A stretch of DNA of 64,000 nucleotides. Origin: JAGZEG01 sp963930185 (lineage in GTDB: Bacteria > Actinomycetota > Coriobacteriia > Coriobacteriales > UMGS124). Shown here in pieces: positions 24,301-33,180 of the stretch. The translations under genes were made by a program, and so were the position numbers. Under the pieces are notes generated by a model, which was not told where the DNA came from, did no database searches, and was given only the letters and a program-made list of their open reading frames with translations. Position 1 is the first letter of the stretch. Each line of letters starts with the position of its first letter. Where the stretch lies: positions 62,001 to 126,000 of the forward strand of contig CAWVLT010000074.1 of NCBI GenBank assembly GCA_963930185.1. Reading direction: 5' to 3'.

Positions 24301-24329
24301 TTTTCGGGCCCCGGCTCGCTTCATATAAT
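24301..24329 (+). promoter_or_regulatory. Candidate promoter of flavoprotein 4
   Basis: A perfect TATAAT at 24324-24329 with a weak -35 (TTTTCG, 24301-24306) at 17-bp spacing. A weak -35 next to an operator-like palindrome fits an activated promoter. The rest of the 341-bp gap shows no gene. Confidence 0.5.
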
Positions 24330-24455
24330 CGCATCGACGTTGAGCGCGGGACGCTGGTGTCTCGGCTCGCGGACGGTGCCCTGCGCCCCGACATGGGGAC
24401 ACATGGGGCATCGGGGGAAACATCGGTTGTTCGACACGAACGAAAGGGGAACAAC

Positions 24456-26210
24456 ATGGTTGATTCGAGCATGTCGCGCAGGTCGTTCGTCGCTGGCGCT
24501 GCCACCCTGGCTGCCGCCGGTGCCGCCGCTGGCATGGCCACCACCGCTTTGGCCGACGTCGAGGGCGCCAAGCCCGATCCCGTCGAGACCGGCATGGAGT
24601 GGGCCGCCTATCCTGGCGACATCGAGCCCGGTTCGACCGAGGAGACCGACGTCCTGGTCATCGGCTGCGGCTTCGCCGGCTCCGTCGCCGCCGTCTCCGC
24701 CGCCGAGAAGGGCGTGAAGGTCACCGTCATCGAGAAGGCCCCCCAGCCCAGCGGCCGTGGCGCCCACATCACCTCGTTTGGCTCCGGCATCGTCAAGCAG
24801 ATGCTCGAGGAGGGCTACATCACCGAGGAGCAGATGGACTACGCCCAGATCGTCCGCAACTGGATCCGCTGGAGCCAGGGCCGCCTGAACGAGAAGATCC
24901 TCTGGATGTTCGCCCGCAAGTCGGCTGCCACCATGGACTGGCTGGTCGAGAAGATGGAGGCCCAGGGACTGCACGCCGCCCTGTGGGCCGACTTCTACAA
25001 GGGCCCGGACTACACCGAGTGGCCCGTCACTCACTTCTTCTATGACGACACCACCGACTTCGTGTACCTCAACGGCCAGTCCCACGGCCTGGGCATGGAC
25101 GTTCTGCTGCCCGCCCTTCAGGCCTACGGCGAGGAGCTCGGCGTCACCTACGTCTTCGACACCGCGAGCGAGCGTCTGCTGCGCGACGAGGGCGGCCGCG
25201 TGACCGGCGCCATCGTCACCCCCGACGAGGGCGAGACCCACATCCAGTACAACGCCGCCATGGGCGTCGTCCTGGCCGCCGGCGACTACTCCGGCGACGC
25301 CGACATGATGAACACCTACAACCCGTGGGGCCTGCAGGCTGCCGACGAGCGCATGTACATGCCGCAGTGGGTCAACACCGGCGACCTGCACAAGCAGGCC
25401 CTGTGGATCGGCGCCGCCATGCAGACCAACGAGAGCCACGCCGCCGTCATGCACCTGGAGTCCGGCGCCCAGAGCTACAACTTCCTGCATGTCAACGGCA
25501 ACGGCGAGCGCTTCATGAACGAGGACGTCAACACCCAGTCCAAGGCCTCCAGCAAGGCCTTCTGGGGCGACAAGCGTGCCTTCACCATCTATGACGCCAA
25601 CGCCTTCACCGAGATCGCCAAGCAGTGCGAAGACGGCATCGCCGGCGGCATCTCCTGCGGCCAGCAGTATCGCCGCTTCGGCACGCCGTTCGACATGGAC
25701 GTCGAGAACAAGCTGCTCGAGGCCAAGATCGAGGACGGCAACATCTTCACCGCCGACACCCTCGAGGAGCTCGCCGAGAAGATGGGCGTGCCGGTGGAGA
25801 ACTTCGTGGCCTCCGTCGAGCGCTACAACGAGCTCGTGGACAAGGGCTCCGATGACGACTTCGGCAAGCGCGCCGAGATCATGATCAAGGTCGAGACCCC
25901 GCCCTTCTACGCTGGCCAGCTCAAGGGCACGCTGCTCACGGCCTCAGGTGGCCTGCACTGCGACGAGTACTGCCACGTGCTCGACGCCGACTCCAACCCC
26001 ATCGAGGGTCTGTACGCCGCCGGCACCATCGCCGGTGACTTCCACGGCTCCTGCGACTATCCCACCATCTGCCCCGGCATCAACCACGGCCGCTGCCTAA
26101 CCTTCGGCCGCATGGCCGGCATCCAGGCCGCCGGTGGCTCGGTCGACGAGATCGCCGACTACGAGATCAAGATGCCCGCTGGTGGCGGTCTGGGCATCTC
26201 CACGATGTAA
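24456..26210 (+). CDS. Tat-exported FAD-dependent reductase
   Basis: A 584-residue flavoprotein with a Tat signal (MSRRSFVAGAA, RR at 8-9), FAD motif GCGFAG at 70-75 and a C-terminal region GLYAAGTIAGDFHGSCDYPT followed by CPGINHGRCLTFGR. With the 31132 protein it forms a second subgroup (GT..GD..G..Y.. motif). There is no FMN domain. GAAAGGGG before ATG 24456 fixes the start over a long in-frame upstream extension. It is divergent from a LysR gene rather than a LuxR one. It should act as an extracytoplasmic reductase of an organic acceptor; the substrate cannot be named from sequence. Confidence 0.86.
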   Translation: MVDSSMSRRSFVAGAATLAAAGAAAGMATTALADVEGAKPDPVETGMEWAAYPGDIEPGSTEETDVLVIGCGFAGSVAAVSAAEKGVKVTVIEKAPQPSGRGAHITSFGSGIVKQMLEEGYITEEQMDYAQIVRNWIRWSQGRLNEKILWMFARKSAATMDWLVEKMEAQGLHAALWADFYKGPDYTEWPVTHFFYDDTTDFVYLNGQSHGLGMDVLLPALQAYGEELGVTYVFDTASERLLRDEGGRVTGAIVTPDEGETHIQYNAAMGVVLAAGDYSGDADMMNTYNPWGLQAADERMYMPQWVNTGDLHKQALWIGAAMQTNESHAAVMHLESGAQSYNFLHVNGNGERFMNEDVNTQSKASSKAFWGDKRAFTIYDANAFTEIAKQCEDGIAGGISCGQQYRRFGTPFDMDVENKLLEAKIEDGNIFTADTLEELAEKMGVPVENFVASVERYNELVDKGSDDDFGKRAEIMIKVETPPFYAGQLKGTLLTASGGLHCDEYCHVLDADSNPIEGLYAAGTIAGDFHGSCDYPTICPGINHGRCLTFGRMAGIQAAGGSVDEIADYEIKMPAGGGLGISTM

Positions 26211-26313
26211 GTCGGGACTTCCTGTTCTGACGCCGGGCCCGTCGGCAGGCGATGAGCCGTCGAAATCTCGGCGATGAGCTGCCGGAAGGCCGGCGAGAAC
26301 TAGGTGTTTGAAG

Positions 26314-26349
26314 GGGAGGGTGACCTGCGAACGAGCAGGTCGCCCTCCC
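26314..26349 (+). terminator. Intrinsic terminator after flavoprotein 4
   Basis: GGGAGGGTGACCTGC and GCAGGTCGCCCTCCC form a 15-bp stem (one mismatch) with a 6-nt loop, followed by TTTT. Confidence 0.9.
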
Positions 26350-26425
26350 TTTTGCCGTTCGGCACGAACGCTGCTATGATGATGTGCGACGGGCACGATG
26401 CGGGCTTTGGTGGGAGGAGCGTCGA

Positions 26426-28000
26426 ATGGGGGTGTACCTTAATCCGGGGGCGGCTTTGTTCAGGCGGGGGCGCAGCTCGCGAATATACGTGGACAAGAGC
26501 CAGCTCATTGCCTACCTTAACGCTGTTGTCAACACCGAGCGTGCCTATGTGTGCGTAAGCCGTCCGCGACGCTTCGGCAAGTCCATGGCCGCAAACATGG
26601 TGAGTGCCTATTTTGATCGCACCGTCGATGGCGTGCGCGAGTTCGAGGGCCTAGCCATCTCTCGCGACCCGTCCTTCACCTCGAACCTCGGGCGCTTCGA
26701 CGTCATCAAGCTCAACATGCAGGACTTCCTGAGTGCCACCCATGACATCACGGGGATGATCGAGAGGATGGATGCCGCAGTTTGCCGCGAACTTGTCGAG
26801 GCATATCCGGAAGTTCGTCTCTTCGATCCCGGCAGCCTAGCCCAGACGCTTTCGGATATATTTGCCCAGACGCAGAGCCAGTTTGTCATCGTAATCGACG
26901 AATGGGACTGCGTAATGCGCGAGCATCAGGCTGACATCGCCGGCCAAAAGGACTACCTGGACTTTTTACGAGCGCTTCTCAAGGACAAGCCGTACGTCGC
27001 CCTTTGCTATATGACTGGCATCCTGCCCATCAAGAAGTACGGCAGCCACTCTGCCCTCAACATGTTCGACGAGTTCAGTATGACGGAGCCCGACGAAATG
27101 GCGCCCTATATGGGCTTTACCGAGGCCGAAGTGCGGGAACTCTGCGGGCAGTGGCACCGCGACTTTAGCGAGTGCTCTGCCTGGTACGATGGATACGTGC
27201 TGGATGGCGTCGGAAGCGCGTACAATCCGCAGTCGGTCGTGCGTGCGATGGAGACGGGGCGTTTTGGTAGCTATTGGACGAAGACAGAGACCTACGAGGC
27301 TCTTCGTCGCTACATTGACCTCAATATGGGCGGGCTACGCGAGAAGGTCGTCATGCTCATGGGGGGCGCGCACGTTGCGGTGGATACCAGCACGTATGCA
27401 AACGACATGACGACACTGAGCTGTGCCGACGACGTGCTCACCCTGCTCGTCCATCTAGGATATCTGGCCTACGACCAGACTCGCGGGGAGGTGCTTATAC
27501 CAAACCGCGAGGTCATGGGCGAGTATGCCAGCTCGATTGCGAAGGGTGGTTGGGACGAGGTTGCTCGCACGGTTGCGGCTTCGGATGACCTTCTTGAAGC
27601 GTTGCTCGCCAAGGACGGTGACGCGGTTGCCCTCGGCGTTGCGAAGGCACACGAGGATGCGGCGAGCATAATCGCCTACAACGACGAGAACTCGCTCGCT
27701 TGTACGCTGAGACTCGCCTTTTTCTCGGCAGTTCGACGGTATCGCCTTGTCAGGGAGGCGCCTGCGGGGAAGGGGTATGCGGACCTGCTCATGATCCCCC
27801 TGGCCTCTGCGCCTGCGGTTCCGGGGATCGTGGTCGAGCTGAAATGGGGCGTCGGGCCACATGAGGCAATCGCGCAAATTCGTGAGCGGGGCTATGATCG
27901 AGCGCTCTCTGGAACCGGAGGCGAGGGGCGCATCTTGCTTGCGGGCATAACGTATGATCCCAAGTCGAAGACGCACGCCTGTGTGATCGAAGAGGCGTGA
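26426..28000 (+). CDS. AAA-ATPase-like protein with C-terminal PD-(D/E)XK nuclease domain
   Basis: A 524-residue protein of the AAA-ATPase_like/DUF1703 group. The Walker A reads SRPRRFGKSMAANM (~45-58). Walker B is VIVIDEWDCVMREH (~153-166). The C-terminal part carries a PD-(D/E)XK pattern: GYADLLMIPL, then PGIVVELKWG (~455-480). These proteins are frequent in gut anaerobes, often in many copies, and are suspected mobile or defence-related nucleases; no function is established. GGGAGGAG before ATG 26426 fixes the start. It stands alone between a terminator and the SRP RNA gene. Confidence 0.82.
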   Translation: MGVYLNPGAALFRRGRSSRIYVDKSQLIAYLNAVVNTERAYVCVSRPRRFGKSMAANMVSAYFDRTVDGVREFEGLAISRDPSFTSNLGRFDVIKLNMQDFLSATHDITGMIERMDAAVCRELVEAYPEVRLFDPGSLAQTLSDIFAQTQSQFVIVIDEWDCVMREHQADIAGQKDYLDFLRALLKDKPYVALCYMTGILPIKKYGSHSALNMFDEFSMTEPDEMAPYMGFTEAEVRELCGQWHRDFSECSAWYDGYVLDGVGSAYNPQSVVRAMETGRFGSYWTKTETYEALRRYIDLNMGGLREKVVMLMGGAHVAVDTSTYANDMTTLSCADDVLTLLVHLGYLAYDQTRGEVLIPNREVMGEYASSIAKGGWDEVARTVAASDDLLEALLAKDGDAVALGVAKAHEDAASIIAYNDENSLACTLRLAFFSAVRRYRLVREAPAGKGYADLLMIPLASAPAVPGIVVELKWGVGPHEAIAQIRERGYDRALSGTGGEGRILLAGITYDPKSKTHACVIEEA

Positions 28001-28105
28001 GGCCAGAAGGACACGTGGCCATTTTCTGTCGTGTCTCTGGTCATGGACGATCCGACCCATATCACGGCCGCCGACGCCAACTGGTTGGGTATACTTACGC
28101 GCAGA

Positions 28106-28211
28106 GCGGTTCACATGGGTTCGGACGGCGTCATGTCGTGAACCTGGTCAGGTCCGGGAGGAAGCAGCCATAAGCGGCCTCTGACGAGCGTCCGGACCCA
28201 TGTGGCCCGCT
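28106..28211 (+). ncRNA. ffs: Small bacterial signal recognition particle RNA (4.5S type)
   Basis: The domain IV core GGTCAGGTCCGGGAGGAAGC followed by AGCCATAAGC is nearly identical to the SRP RNA consensus and binds Ffh. The tetraloop is GGGA where many species have GGAA, still a GNRA loop. The ends pair: GCGG..CACATGGGTTCGGACG with CGTCCGGACCCATGTG..CCGC, giving a ~105-nt hairpin without an Alu domain. A TATACT -10 lies at 28090-28095, and a T-run (TTTTTT, 28211-28216) follows. Exact ends are within a few bases. Confidence 0.93.
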
Positions 28212-28245
28212 TTTTTGGTAACCAAAAAAGGACCAAAGGACCCGC

Positions 28246-29055
28246 ATGAACCCCATACAGTACCTGATCAACCTCCTGCAGGATCCCCGCGCCGCCATCG
28301 CGGGATGGATCACCGCTCTTGGTGGATGGGCCTACGCCCCCATTTTCCTCATCGTGTTCATCGAGACCGGCGTGGTGGTCATGCCCTTCCTGCCGGGCGA
28401 CTCGCTGCTCTTCGCGGCGGGCGTGTTCGCGCACGACGGCGGCCTGAACCTCATCACCCTGCTCATCGTGGTGTGGGCCGCGGCCATTCTGGGCGACCAG
28501 TGCAACTTCGCCATCGGTCACTTCTTCGGCCAGCGCATCGTGCGCTCCGGCAAGGTCAAGTCCATGACGCCCGAGCGCATCGCCAAGACCGAGGCGCTGC
28601 TTGACAAGTACGGCCCCCTTGCCATCTTCCTGGGTCGCTTCTTCCCATTCATCCGCACGTTCGTGCCGTTCTTCGGTGGCCTGGGCGGCATGAAGTGGCA
28701 TCACTTCGTGCTGTGGAACGTGCTGGGCGGCATCACCTGGTCCACGATCTTCACGCTGCTGGGCTATTTCTTCGGTGGCATTCCCTTCGTGCAGGAGCAC
28801 TTTGAGTGGATCATCATCCTCATCGTGCTGATCTCGGTCATCCCCGCCGCCGCGGGCGCCATCAAGGCCTGGCTTGGCAGGCGCAAGGGCGCCGGGGCCG
28901 AAAGCTCTGATGCTGCCGCACCGGTCGAGGGCGAGGATGTTGGGACGCACGCCGCAGGTGACGGCGAGAACGGCGGTTTCCATATGGAGAGCGCCGCCAG
29001 CTCCCAGGCCTCTGGCGCCGACAAGCCGCACGACCGCGGCCGCCATTTCGAGTAG
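28246..29055 (+). CDS. DedA-family membrane protein
   Basis: A 269-residue DedA/SNARE-associated membrane protein. Family hallmarks are visible: IETGVVVMPFLPGDSLLFAAG (~40-60) and the FLGRFFPFIRTFVPFFGG motif (~130-146) with the conserved Arg residues. Four to five membrane helices end near residue 210, followed by an acidic, Ala/Gly-rich cytoplasmic tail of about 60 residues. DedA proteins act in lipid-carrier recycling or phosphatidylethanolamine/undecaprenyl-phosphate flipping; which one applies here is not clear. The ATG follows closely after the SRP RNA. Confidence 0.87.
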   Translation: MNPIQYLINLLQDPRAAIAGWITALGGWAYAPIFLIVFIETGVVVMPFLPGDSLLFAAGVFAHDGGLNLITLLIVVWAAAILGDQCNFAIGHFFGQRIVRSGKVKSMTPERIAKTEALLDKYGPLAIFLGRFFPFIRTFVPFFGGLGGMKWHHFVLWNVLGGITWSTIFTLLGYFFGGIPFVQEHFEWIIILIVLISVIPAAAGAIKAWLGRRKGAGAESSDAAAPVEGEDVGTHAAGDGENGGFHMESAASSQASGADKPHDRGRHFE

Positions 29056-29091
29056 GGCCGGCCGGCACGGCCGCCAACGCGCGAAGACGCA

Positions 29092-29155
29092 AAGGCCCCG
29101 TGAGCTCCGATCCCCACAAGCCGGGAAGCTGTGGGGGCGGATCTCACGGGGCCTT
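29092..29155 (+). terminator. Large hairpin terminator after the DedA gene
   Basis: AAGGCCCCGTGAGCTCCGAT and its continuation pair with GTGGGGGCGGATCTCACGGG plus GCCTT. The stem is about 26 bp with few mismatches, and TCTTCTT follows. Confidence 0.82.
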
Positions 29156-29160
29156 CTTCT

Positions 29161-29210
29161 TGCGAACTCTAACGAACTCTTACGAACTCTTGCGGACTCT
29201 TGCGGACTCC
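29161..29210 (+). repeat. 10-bp tandem repeat, five units
   Basis: Five head-to-tail units: TGCGAACTCT, AACGAACTCT, TACGAACTCT, TGCGGACTCT, TGCGGACTCC, followed by a decaying sixth. They lie between the DedA terminator and the end of the convergent membrane-protein gene. Function unknown; variable-number behaviour is possible. Confidence 0.8.
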
Positions 29211-29269
29211 TGCGAGGTATGGCTCTCGCGAGACCTGGCTCTTGCGAGGCCTTTTGGATCGCTGCCTGG

Positions 29270-30118
29270 CTAGGCGGCCAGATCCAGCTCCTCCTCGTCG
29301 CCGCTGCCCGTCGACGTCGTCGCCTGGTTGCTGTCCTCGCTCGAGGAGGCGCCCAGCAGGTCGCTGCCGCCCTCGACGGCACAGAACTGGCAGGCGCGGC
29401 TGCGCTTCGCGGCGAAGGCGTCGTCAACCGAGCCCGAGTAGATGGTCGCGGAGTTCTGGATCGCCTGGCAGTCGGGGTTCAGATGGTACACGCGGCCGTA
29501 GGTGGTCCAGAACACGGTGCCGGACTCGTCGCCAAAGAGAGCCGCGGCCTCGACGGCCTGGTCGTACTCCTCCTGGCTCGTCGGGTTGTAGTCGACGCCC
29601 GACGCGCCGGCAACGACGAGCGCGACTGCTGCGACCGCCACGCCTACCGTGCGCGCCCGCTTGTCCGCGTTCTTGTCAAGCAGCAGGATGATGACGATCG
29701 GGGCGAACGCAACGATGGCCACGAGCACGCCCAGCTCGGTCTGCAGCCAGTAGAGCGCCTTGTTCTCCTTGGAGGGCGGATTCATGTGGTTGGCGCGCTT
29801 CCAGAGCTGCGACCCGATGACGACGGCCACAAAGTCGATCACCAAAAAGATGATGAACCAGGTGAACTGCGAGGGGCCGGGCAGGTAGAGCGTGCCGTTG
29901 AGGCAGAGGATGGAAACGATCTCGAGCGCGAGACCCGCGATCCAGAGGCCCACGGCGGCAAGTCTGAACGGAAGGGAGTTCTGCTTGCGCTGGGCTCGCG
30001 AGGCGGCCATGTCGACGGTGGGCTTTGCCTCGCTGGCGGGGCGATCGGAGGTGTCGCCGGTCCGCGCGTCCACGAACGTGCGCTCCACATGCTTCTTGCT
30101 GGGTGTATCCTTGGTCAT
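29270..30118 (-). CDS. Membrane protein with C-terminal Cys-rich domain
   Basis: A 282-residue protein I do not recognise as a named family. It has a charged N-terminus (~1-48), four hydrophobic helices (~50-165), and a C-terminal soluble part containing VYHLNPDCQAIQNS and later RACQFC (~210-250). This His/Cys pattern resembles small zinc-binding modules found at the ends of unrelated membrane or secreted proteins. An acidic Ser/Thr/Glu tail closes it. GAGGGAG precedes ATG 30118. It is convergent with DedA and divergent from the acidic hypothetical at 30482. A surface or stress role is only a guess. Confidence 0.65.
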   Translation of the reverse strand: MTKDTPSKKHVERTFVDARTGDTSDRPASEAKPTVDMAASRAQRKQNSLPFRLAAVGLWIAGLALEIVSILCLNGTLYLPGPSQFTWFIIFLVIDFVAVVIGSQLWKRANHMNPPSKENKALYWLQTELGVLVAIVAFAPIVIILLLDKNADKRARTVGVAVAAVALVVAGASGVDYNPTSQEEYDQAVEAAALFGDESGTVFWTTYGRVYHLNPDCQAIQNSATIYSGSVDDAFAAKRSRACQFCAVEGGSDLLGASSSEDSNQATTSTGSGDEEELDLAA

Positions 30119-30162
30119 GGTCTCCCTCTTCTTGGATCGTCTGGCCGTCTGCCCGCCGGGAC

Positions 30163-30218
30163 GTATCTGCCGGTTCGTACCTGCGGGTTCGCGCCTGCCG
30201 GCTCGCGTCTGACGGCAT
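30163..30218. repeat. Degenerate 14-bp tandem repeat, four units
   Basis: Units GTATCTGCCGGTTC, GTACCTGCGGGTTC, GCGCCTGCCGGCTC and GCGTCTGACGGCAT follow one another directly, just upstream of the membrane-protein start at 30118. They would sit in its 5' leader or promoter. Confidence 0.7.
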
Positions 30219-30343
30219 GCGCCCATCGACTCGCGTTCGCCCGGCTGGGCGCTTTTTGAATAACCGATTATTTCAAACATATGGGGATATGTATGTCAAT
30301 CATTCAACCTTAAGATGAAAACAGCCTATGACCTGCTGTTTCT

Positions 30344-30372
30344 TTGAAATTGGCTATCTGGTTGCGTATAAT
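30344..30372 (+). promoter_or_regulatory. Strong sigma-70-type promoter
   Basis: TTGAAA (30344-30349) and a perfect TATAAT (30367-30372) with 17-bp spacing, about 110 bp before the acidic hypothetical gene. The surrounding 100 bp are unusually AT-rich. It is the best promoter match I noticed in the window. Confidence 0.8.
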
Positions 30373-30481
30373 GCACCGGCCTCATGGGCGCAGACCGTTC
30401 CGGTTGCCGTCGCTTTCTGACGTGGCCGTGATGGCCTGGTGCCCAGTGGACAACCGTCTCTAGAAAAGAAAGTGAGTAGGC

Positions 30482-30922
30482 ATGACCGCAGAGAACAATC
30501 CCATCCAGCAGATCGCAAGCCAGGTCCTGGGGGCCATCCAGTCCGACTCGGGCGTGGCGAGCAAGCTGGCGGCCGATCCGGCGTCGACAATCAAGGAGAT
30601 CACCGGCATCGAGCTGTCTGGTGACGATCTGTCCGCGGTCGTCACCGCCGTCTCCCACCTCGTCAAGGGCGAGGACGTTGACTTCGGCAATCTTGCTACG
30701 CTTGCCAAGGACATGCTTTCCGAGCATGGCGGTGACCTGATGTCGACGCTTGGCTCGCTGTTCGGCGGCAAGGACGACGACGTCGAGGGCGAGCAGGAGC
30801 AGGCCGAGCCCGCCAAGGACGACGCCGACGAGAAGAAGGGCGAGAAGGAGTCCGGCAAGGGCGATGGCTTTGGCCTGGATGACGTCCTCGACATCGCCGG
30901 CTCGCTGTTCGGCGGCAAGTAA
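30482..30922 (+). CDS. Acidic hypothetical protein
   Basis: A 146-residue soluble protein without a recognised family. Residues 1-90 form helices: NPIQQIASQVLGAIQSDSGV, then an EITGIELSGDDL segment. A highly charged Glu/Lys/Asp linker (~97-128) follows, then a short C-terminal repeat of the motif LGSLFGGK/AGSLFGGK seen at ~90-97 and ~139-146. The duplicated LFGGK ends may be interaction motifs. AGAAAAGAAAGTGAG lies before the ATG. The consensus promoter suggests high expression. Confidence 0.7.
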   Translation: MTAENNPIQQIASQVLGAIQSDSGVASKLAADPASTIKEITGIELSGDDLSAVVTAVSHLVKGEDVDFGNLATLAKDMLSEHGGDLMSTLGSLFGGKDDDVEGEQEQAEPAKDDADEKKGEKESGKGDGFGLDDVLDIAGSLFGGK

Positions 30923-30944
30923 GAGCGGCGCGATTACCGCTCCA

Positions 30945-31004
30945 GTGCAACAATCTAGACGAAAAATACGTGGCAGAACGATCAGAATGTCTAGATAGTT
31001 GCAC
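30945..31004. repeat. 60-bp palindromic element, copy 1
   Basis: GTGCAACAATCTAGAC (30945-30960) and GTCTAGATAGTTGCAC (30989-31004) form a 16-bp inverted repeat (15 of 16 pairs) around a 28-nt spacer. No T-run follows, so it is not a plain terminator. It lies between convergent genes, 22 bp past the stop of the acidic protein. It is related to copy 2 at 35802. Confidence 0.85.
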
Positions 31005-31026
31005 TCAGGCTGGTTAGTCTGAAAGA

Positions 31027-31075
31027 GCGGGGCGAGTCGTGTTCCTGCATGGTCCACAAAGACGACTCGCCCCGC
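31027..31075. terminator. Hairpin between convergent genes
   Basis: GCGGGGCGAGTCGT and ACGACTCGCCCCGC form a perfect 14-bp stem with a 21-nt loop, 56 bp past the end of the convergent flavoprotein gene. It probably terminates from both sides. Confidence 0.7.
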
Positions 31076-31131
31076 ATTAGTGGCTCAGTTGTGATGGCTA
31101 GCACAAGGTTGCGTGCTGGTGCTGACGAATA

Positions 31132-33180
31132 TTACATTGTAGAAAGCCTCTTGCCCAGTCGATAGCCTGCGGTCACGCAGTTCATGCCCAGGTTGTGACC
31201 CCAGATGCGGAAGTTATACGTGTCGCCAATGCAGTCGCCGATGAGGGTTCCAACGGCATATAGGCCGGGCAGCGGATCGTTGTTGCTGTCGAGGACTTCC
31301 TGGTTGCGGTTGACGTTGAGACCACCGGTGATGCACAGCGTGTACGGCTCGTTCTTGACGCCGTAGAACGGGGGCTTGGCAACAGGCAGAAGGAAGCGCT
31401 TGTCCTTGTGGAACTCCTCGTCAACGCCGGTTTCGCAGTAATCGTTGTAGCGTTCGACCTGGGCTAGGAACTCCTCCTTGTCCTTGCCAGTGAAACCGAG
31501 GCCATCAGCTAGTTCTTCGAGCGTATCTGCCTTGACGGCGGTGCCCATCGAAGCGTTGAAGCCTGCGTACTCGTCGGTCGCCTTGCTGCCAGCGTCGGAG
31601 TTGAACAGCGACTGGATTTGGTCGTACACCTCCTGGGTGTCACGGTCGGGGGCACCGATTGCGTCGCCCTGCCACGGAGCAGAGGCAAACACCCAGTCAT
31701 CATCCCAGATCAAGAAGCTATAGCCGCCCGGCTGCACCTTCTGGGGCCAGGGCGCATAGCCGTACAGAGAGTCCTCGTCGCAGTACCTGAGACCCTTGGC
31801 GTTCACGAGCAGCCCGGGGAATGTGGTGCCAGCGCCCTCGGCCCACCAGCGGCAGGGCAGGACCTCGTCGCCCATCGAAACGATCATGGGGGCGTTGGGC
31901 GTGTACTTCTGCCACGCGGCGCCGGCCCAAAGGGCCATCTTGTGACCGTCGCCTTCATAGACGCCACCGAGGCCATAGGGAAGGGCCATCGGACAGTACT
32001 TGGCAACCATGTCGCGGTCGCGCGAGAAGTCACCGGTGGCGAGAATCACACCCTTGCTGCCCACGTAACGGACGTAGTCGCCTTCGGAATTCACCGCAAC
32101 GGTCGAAACCACGGTGCCTGCGTCGTCCTTCTCGAGGTACTTGGCCGTGGTGTTATAGTCGATGCGACCGCCGAGCTTGAGAATCTCCTCGGCCATGGCC
32201 TCGACTGCTACCTGCTGAGATGCGCCGGCGGCGGTGTTCTCGGCGGTGATGAAGGCATGCGAGAACGAGGGGATCGTCAGGTTGCCGTTGGGGTCGGTGT
32301 GCGTGTTCTCGATGACGGTATCGATGCCGTAGGCTGCCATCTTGTCCATGAGCCAGTCCATGGCCTCGCCGGAGTAGTAGTAGAAGTCCCACCATTTGTC
32401 CTGGTCGAGACGCCAGCTGGCCGCCGCGAACTCCTCCTGGAAGTATGCCTTGGCCTCCTCGAGCGGAAACTCACGGCCAAGCTCCTTCTGCAGCCTCGAG
32501 TTGAACGCCGCGTTCGAGCCGCCGCGCGAGACGGGCTTGTCGCTGCTGGCAATGACGCAGATGTCCACGCCGTCCTCGGCGGCGGCCATGCCCGTCACCA
32601 GGCCCGAGGTGCCGGCGCCAATGATGAGGAAGTCGGCAGTGATCGTCTCGGTGATCTCTTCCTCGGGGATGGGATCCGGCGGGATCTCGAAGCTCCACTT
32701 CGAGTTGCTGTAGATATCCTCGTTAAGGATGATCTCGCCACTAGTCTGAGCTTGGGGTTCTTCAGGGGCACTTCCTGAAGCCTGCGCCAAGCAGTCTTCA
32801 ACGCCGGTGAGGATGGCCTTCGAGGTAATGCTTGCCCCGCTGACACCGTTGACGCCCTTGGTCCCGTTTGCCTCGACGATGAGGGCAGGAAGCTGCTCGA
32901 TAGCCTTGGAGCCAATTCCTTGGGTTTCGGCGTTCTCTCCGATCTCGACGGTGGAGATGACGCCGCCGGCGATGGTGACGCTGATCGTGAAGTCTCCACC
33001 CATGCCCGTCTGGACGGAGGAATACGTCCCGTCGGCGTATGCCGCCCCGGCCTCCTCGGCCAGCGCGATGGAAGCCAGGGTGTCCTGCGATGCGACTGCG
33101 GCGGCCGTGGCGGCCATGCCGGTCGCAAGCGCGCCCTTGAGGAAGTCTCGGCGACCCACTGAGGTGTCCATTGCCTTCAT
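31132..33180 (-). CDS. Tat-exported FMN/FAD reductase
   Basis: A 682-residue flavoprotein with a Tat signal (GRRDFLKGALA, RR at 10-11), an FMN-binding domain (~48-130) with the acceptor motif NGVSGAS (111-117), and an FAD domain opening GAGTSG at 188-193. The acceptor position is Ser117 rather than the usual Thr; Ser can also be flavinylated. The C-terminal region GLYAVGTLIGDCIGDTYNFR followed by IWGHNLGMN groups it with the 24456 protein. GGAG 6 bp before ATG 33180 fixes the start. It is divergent from the membrane LuxR gene at 33455, with an inverted repeat between. An extracytoplasmic reductase; substrate unknown. Confidence 0.88.
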   Translation of the reverse strand: MKAMDTSVGRRDFLKGALATGMAATAAAVASQDTLASIALAEEAGAAYADGTYSSVQTGMGGDFTISVTIAGGVISTVEIGENAETQGIGSKAIEQLPALIVEANGTKGVNGVSGASITSKAILTGVEDCLAQASGSAPEEPQAQTSGEIILNEDIYSNSKWSFEIPPDPIPEEEITETITADFLIIGAGTSGLVTGMAAAEDGVDICVIASSDKPVSRGGSNAAFNSRLQKELGREFPLEEAKAYFQEEFAAASWRLDQDKWWDFYYYSGEAMDWLMDKMAAYGIDTVIENTHTDPNGNLTIPSFSHAFITAENTAAGASQQVAVEAMAEEILKLGGRIDYNTTAKYLEKDDAGTVVSTVAVNSEGDYVRYVGSKGVILATGDFSRDRDMVAKYCPMALPYGLGGVYEGDGHKMALWAGAAWQKYTPNAPMIVSMGDEVLPCRWWAEGAGTTFPGLLVNAKGLRYCDEDSLYGYAPWPQKVQPGGYSFLIWDDDWVFASAPWQGDAIGAPDRDTQEVYDQIQSLFNSDAGSKATDEYAGFNASMGTAVKADTLEELADGLGFTGKDKEEFLAQVERYNDYCETGVDEEFHKDKRFLLPVAKPPFYGVKNEPYTLCITGGLNVNRNQEVLDSNNDPLPGLYAVGTLIGDCIGDTYNFRIWGHNLGMNCVTAGYRLGKRLSTM

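Noticed and set aside
29161..29210. CRISPR or att-site reading of the 10-bp tandem repeat
   Set aside because: Units are adjacent without spacers, and no integrase or cas gene is near.
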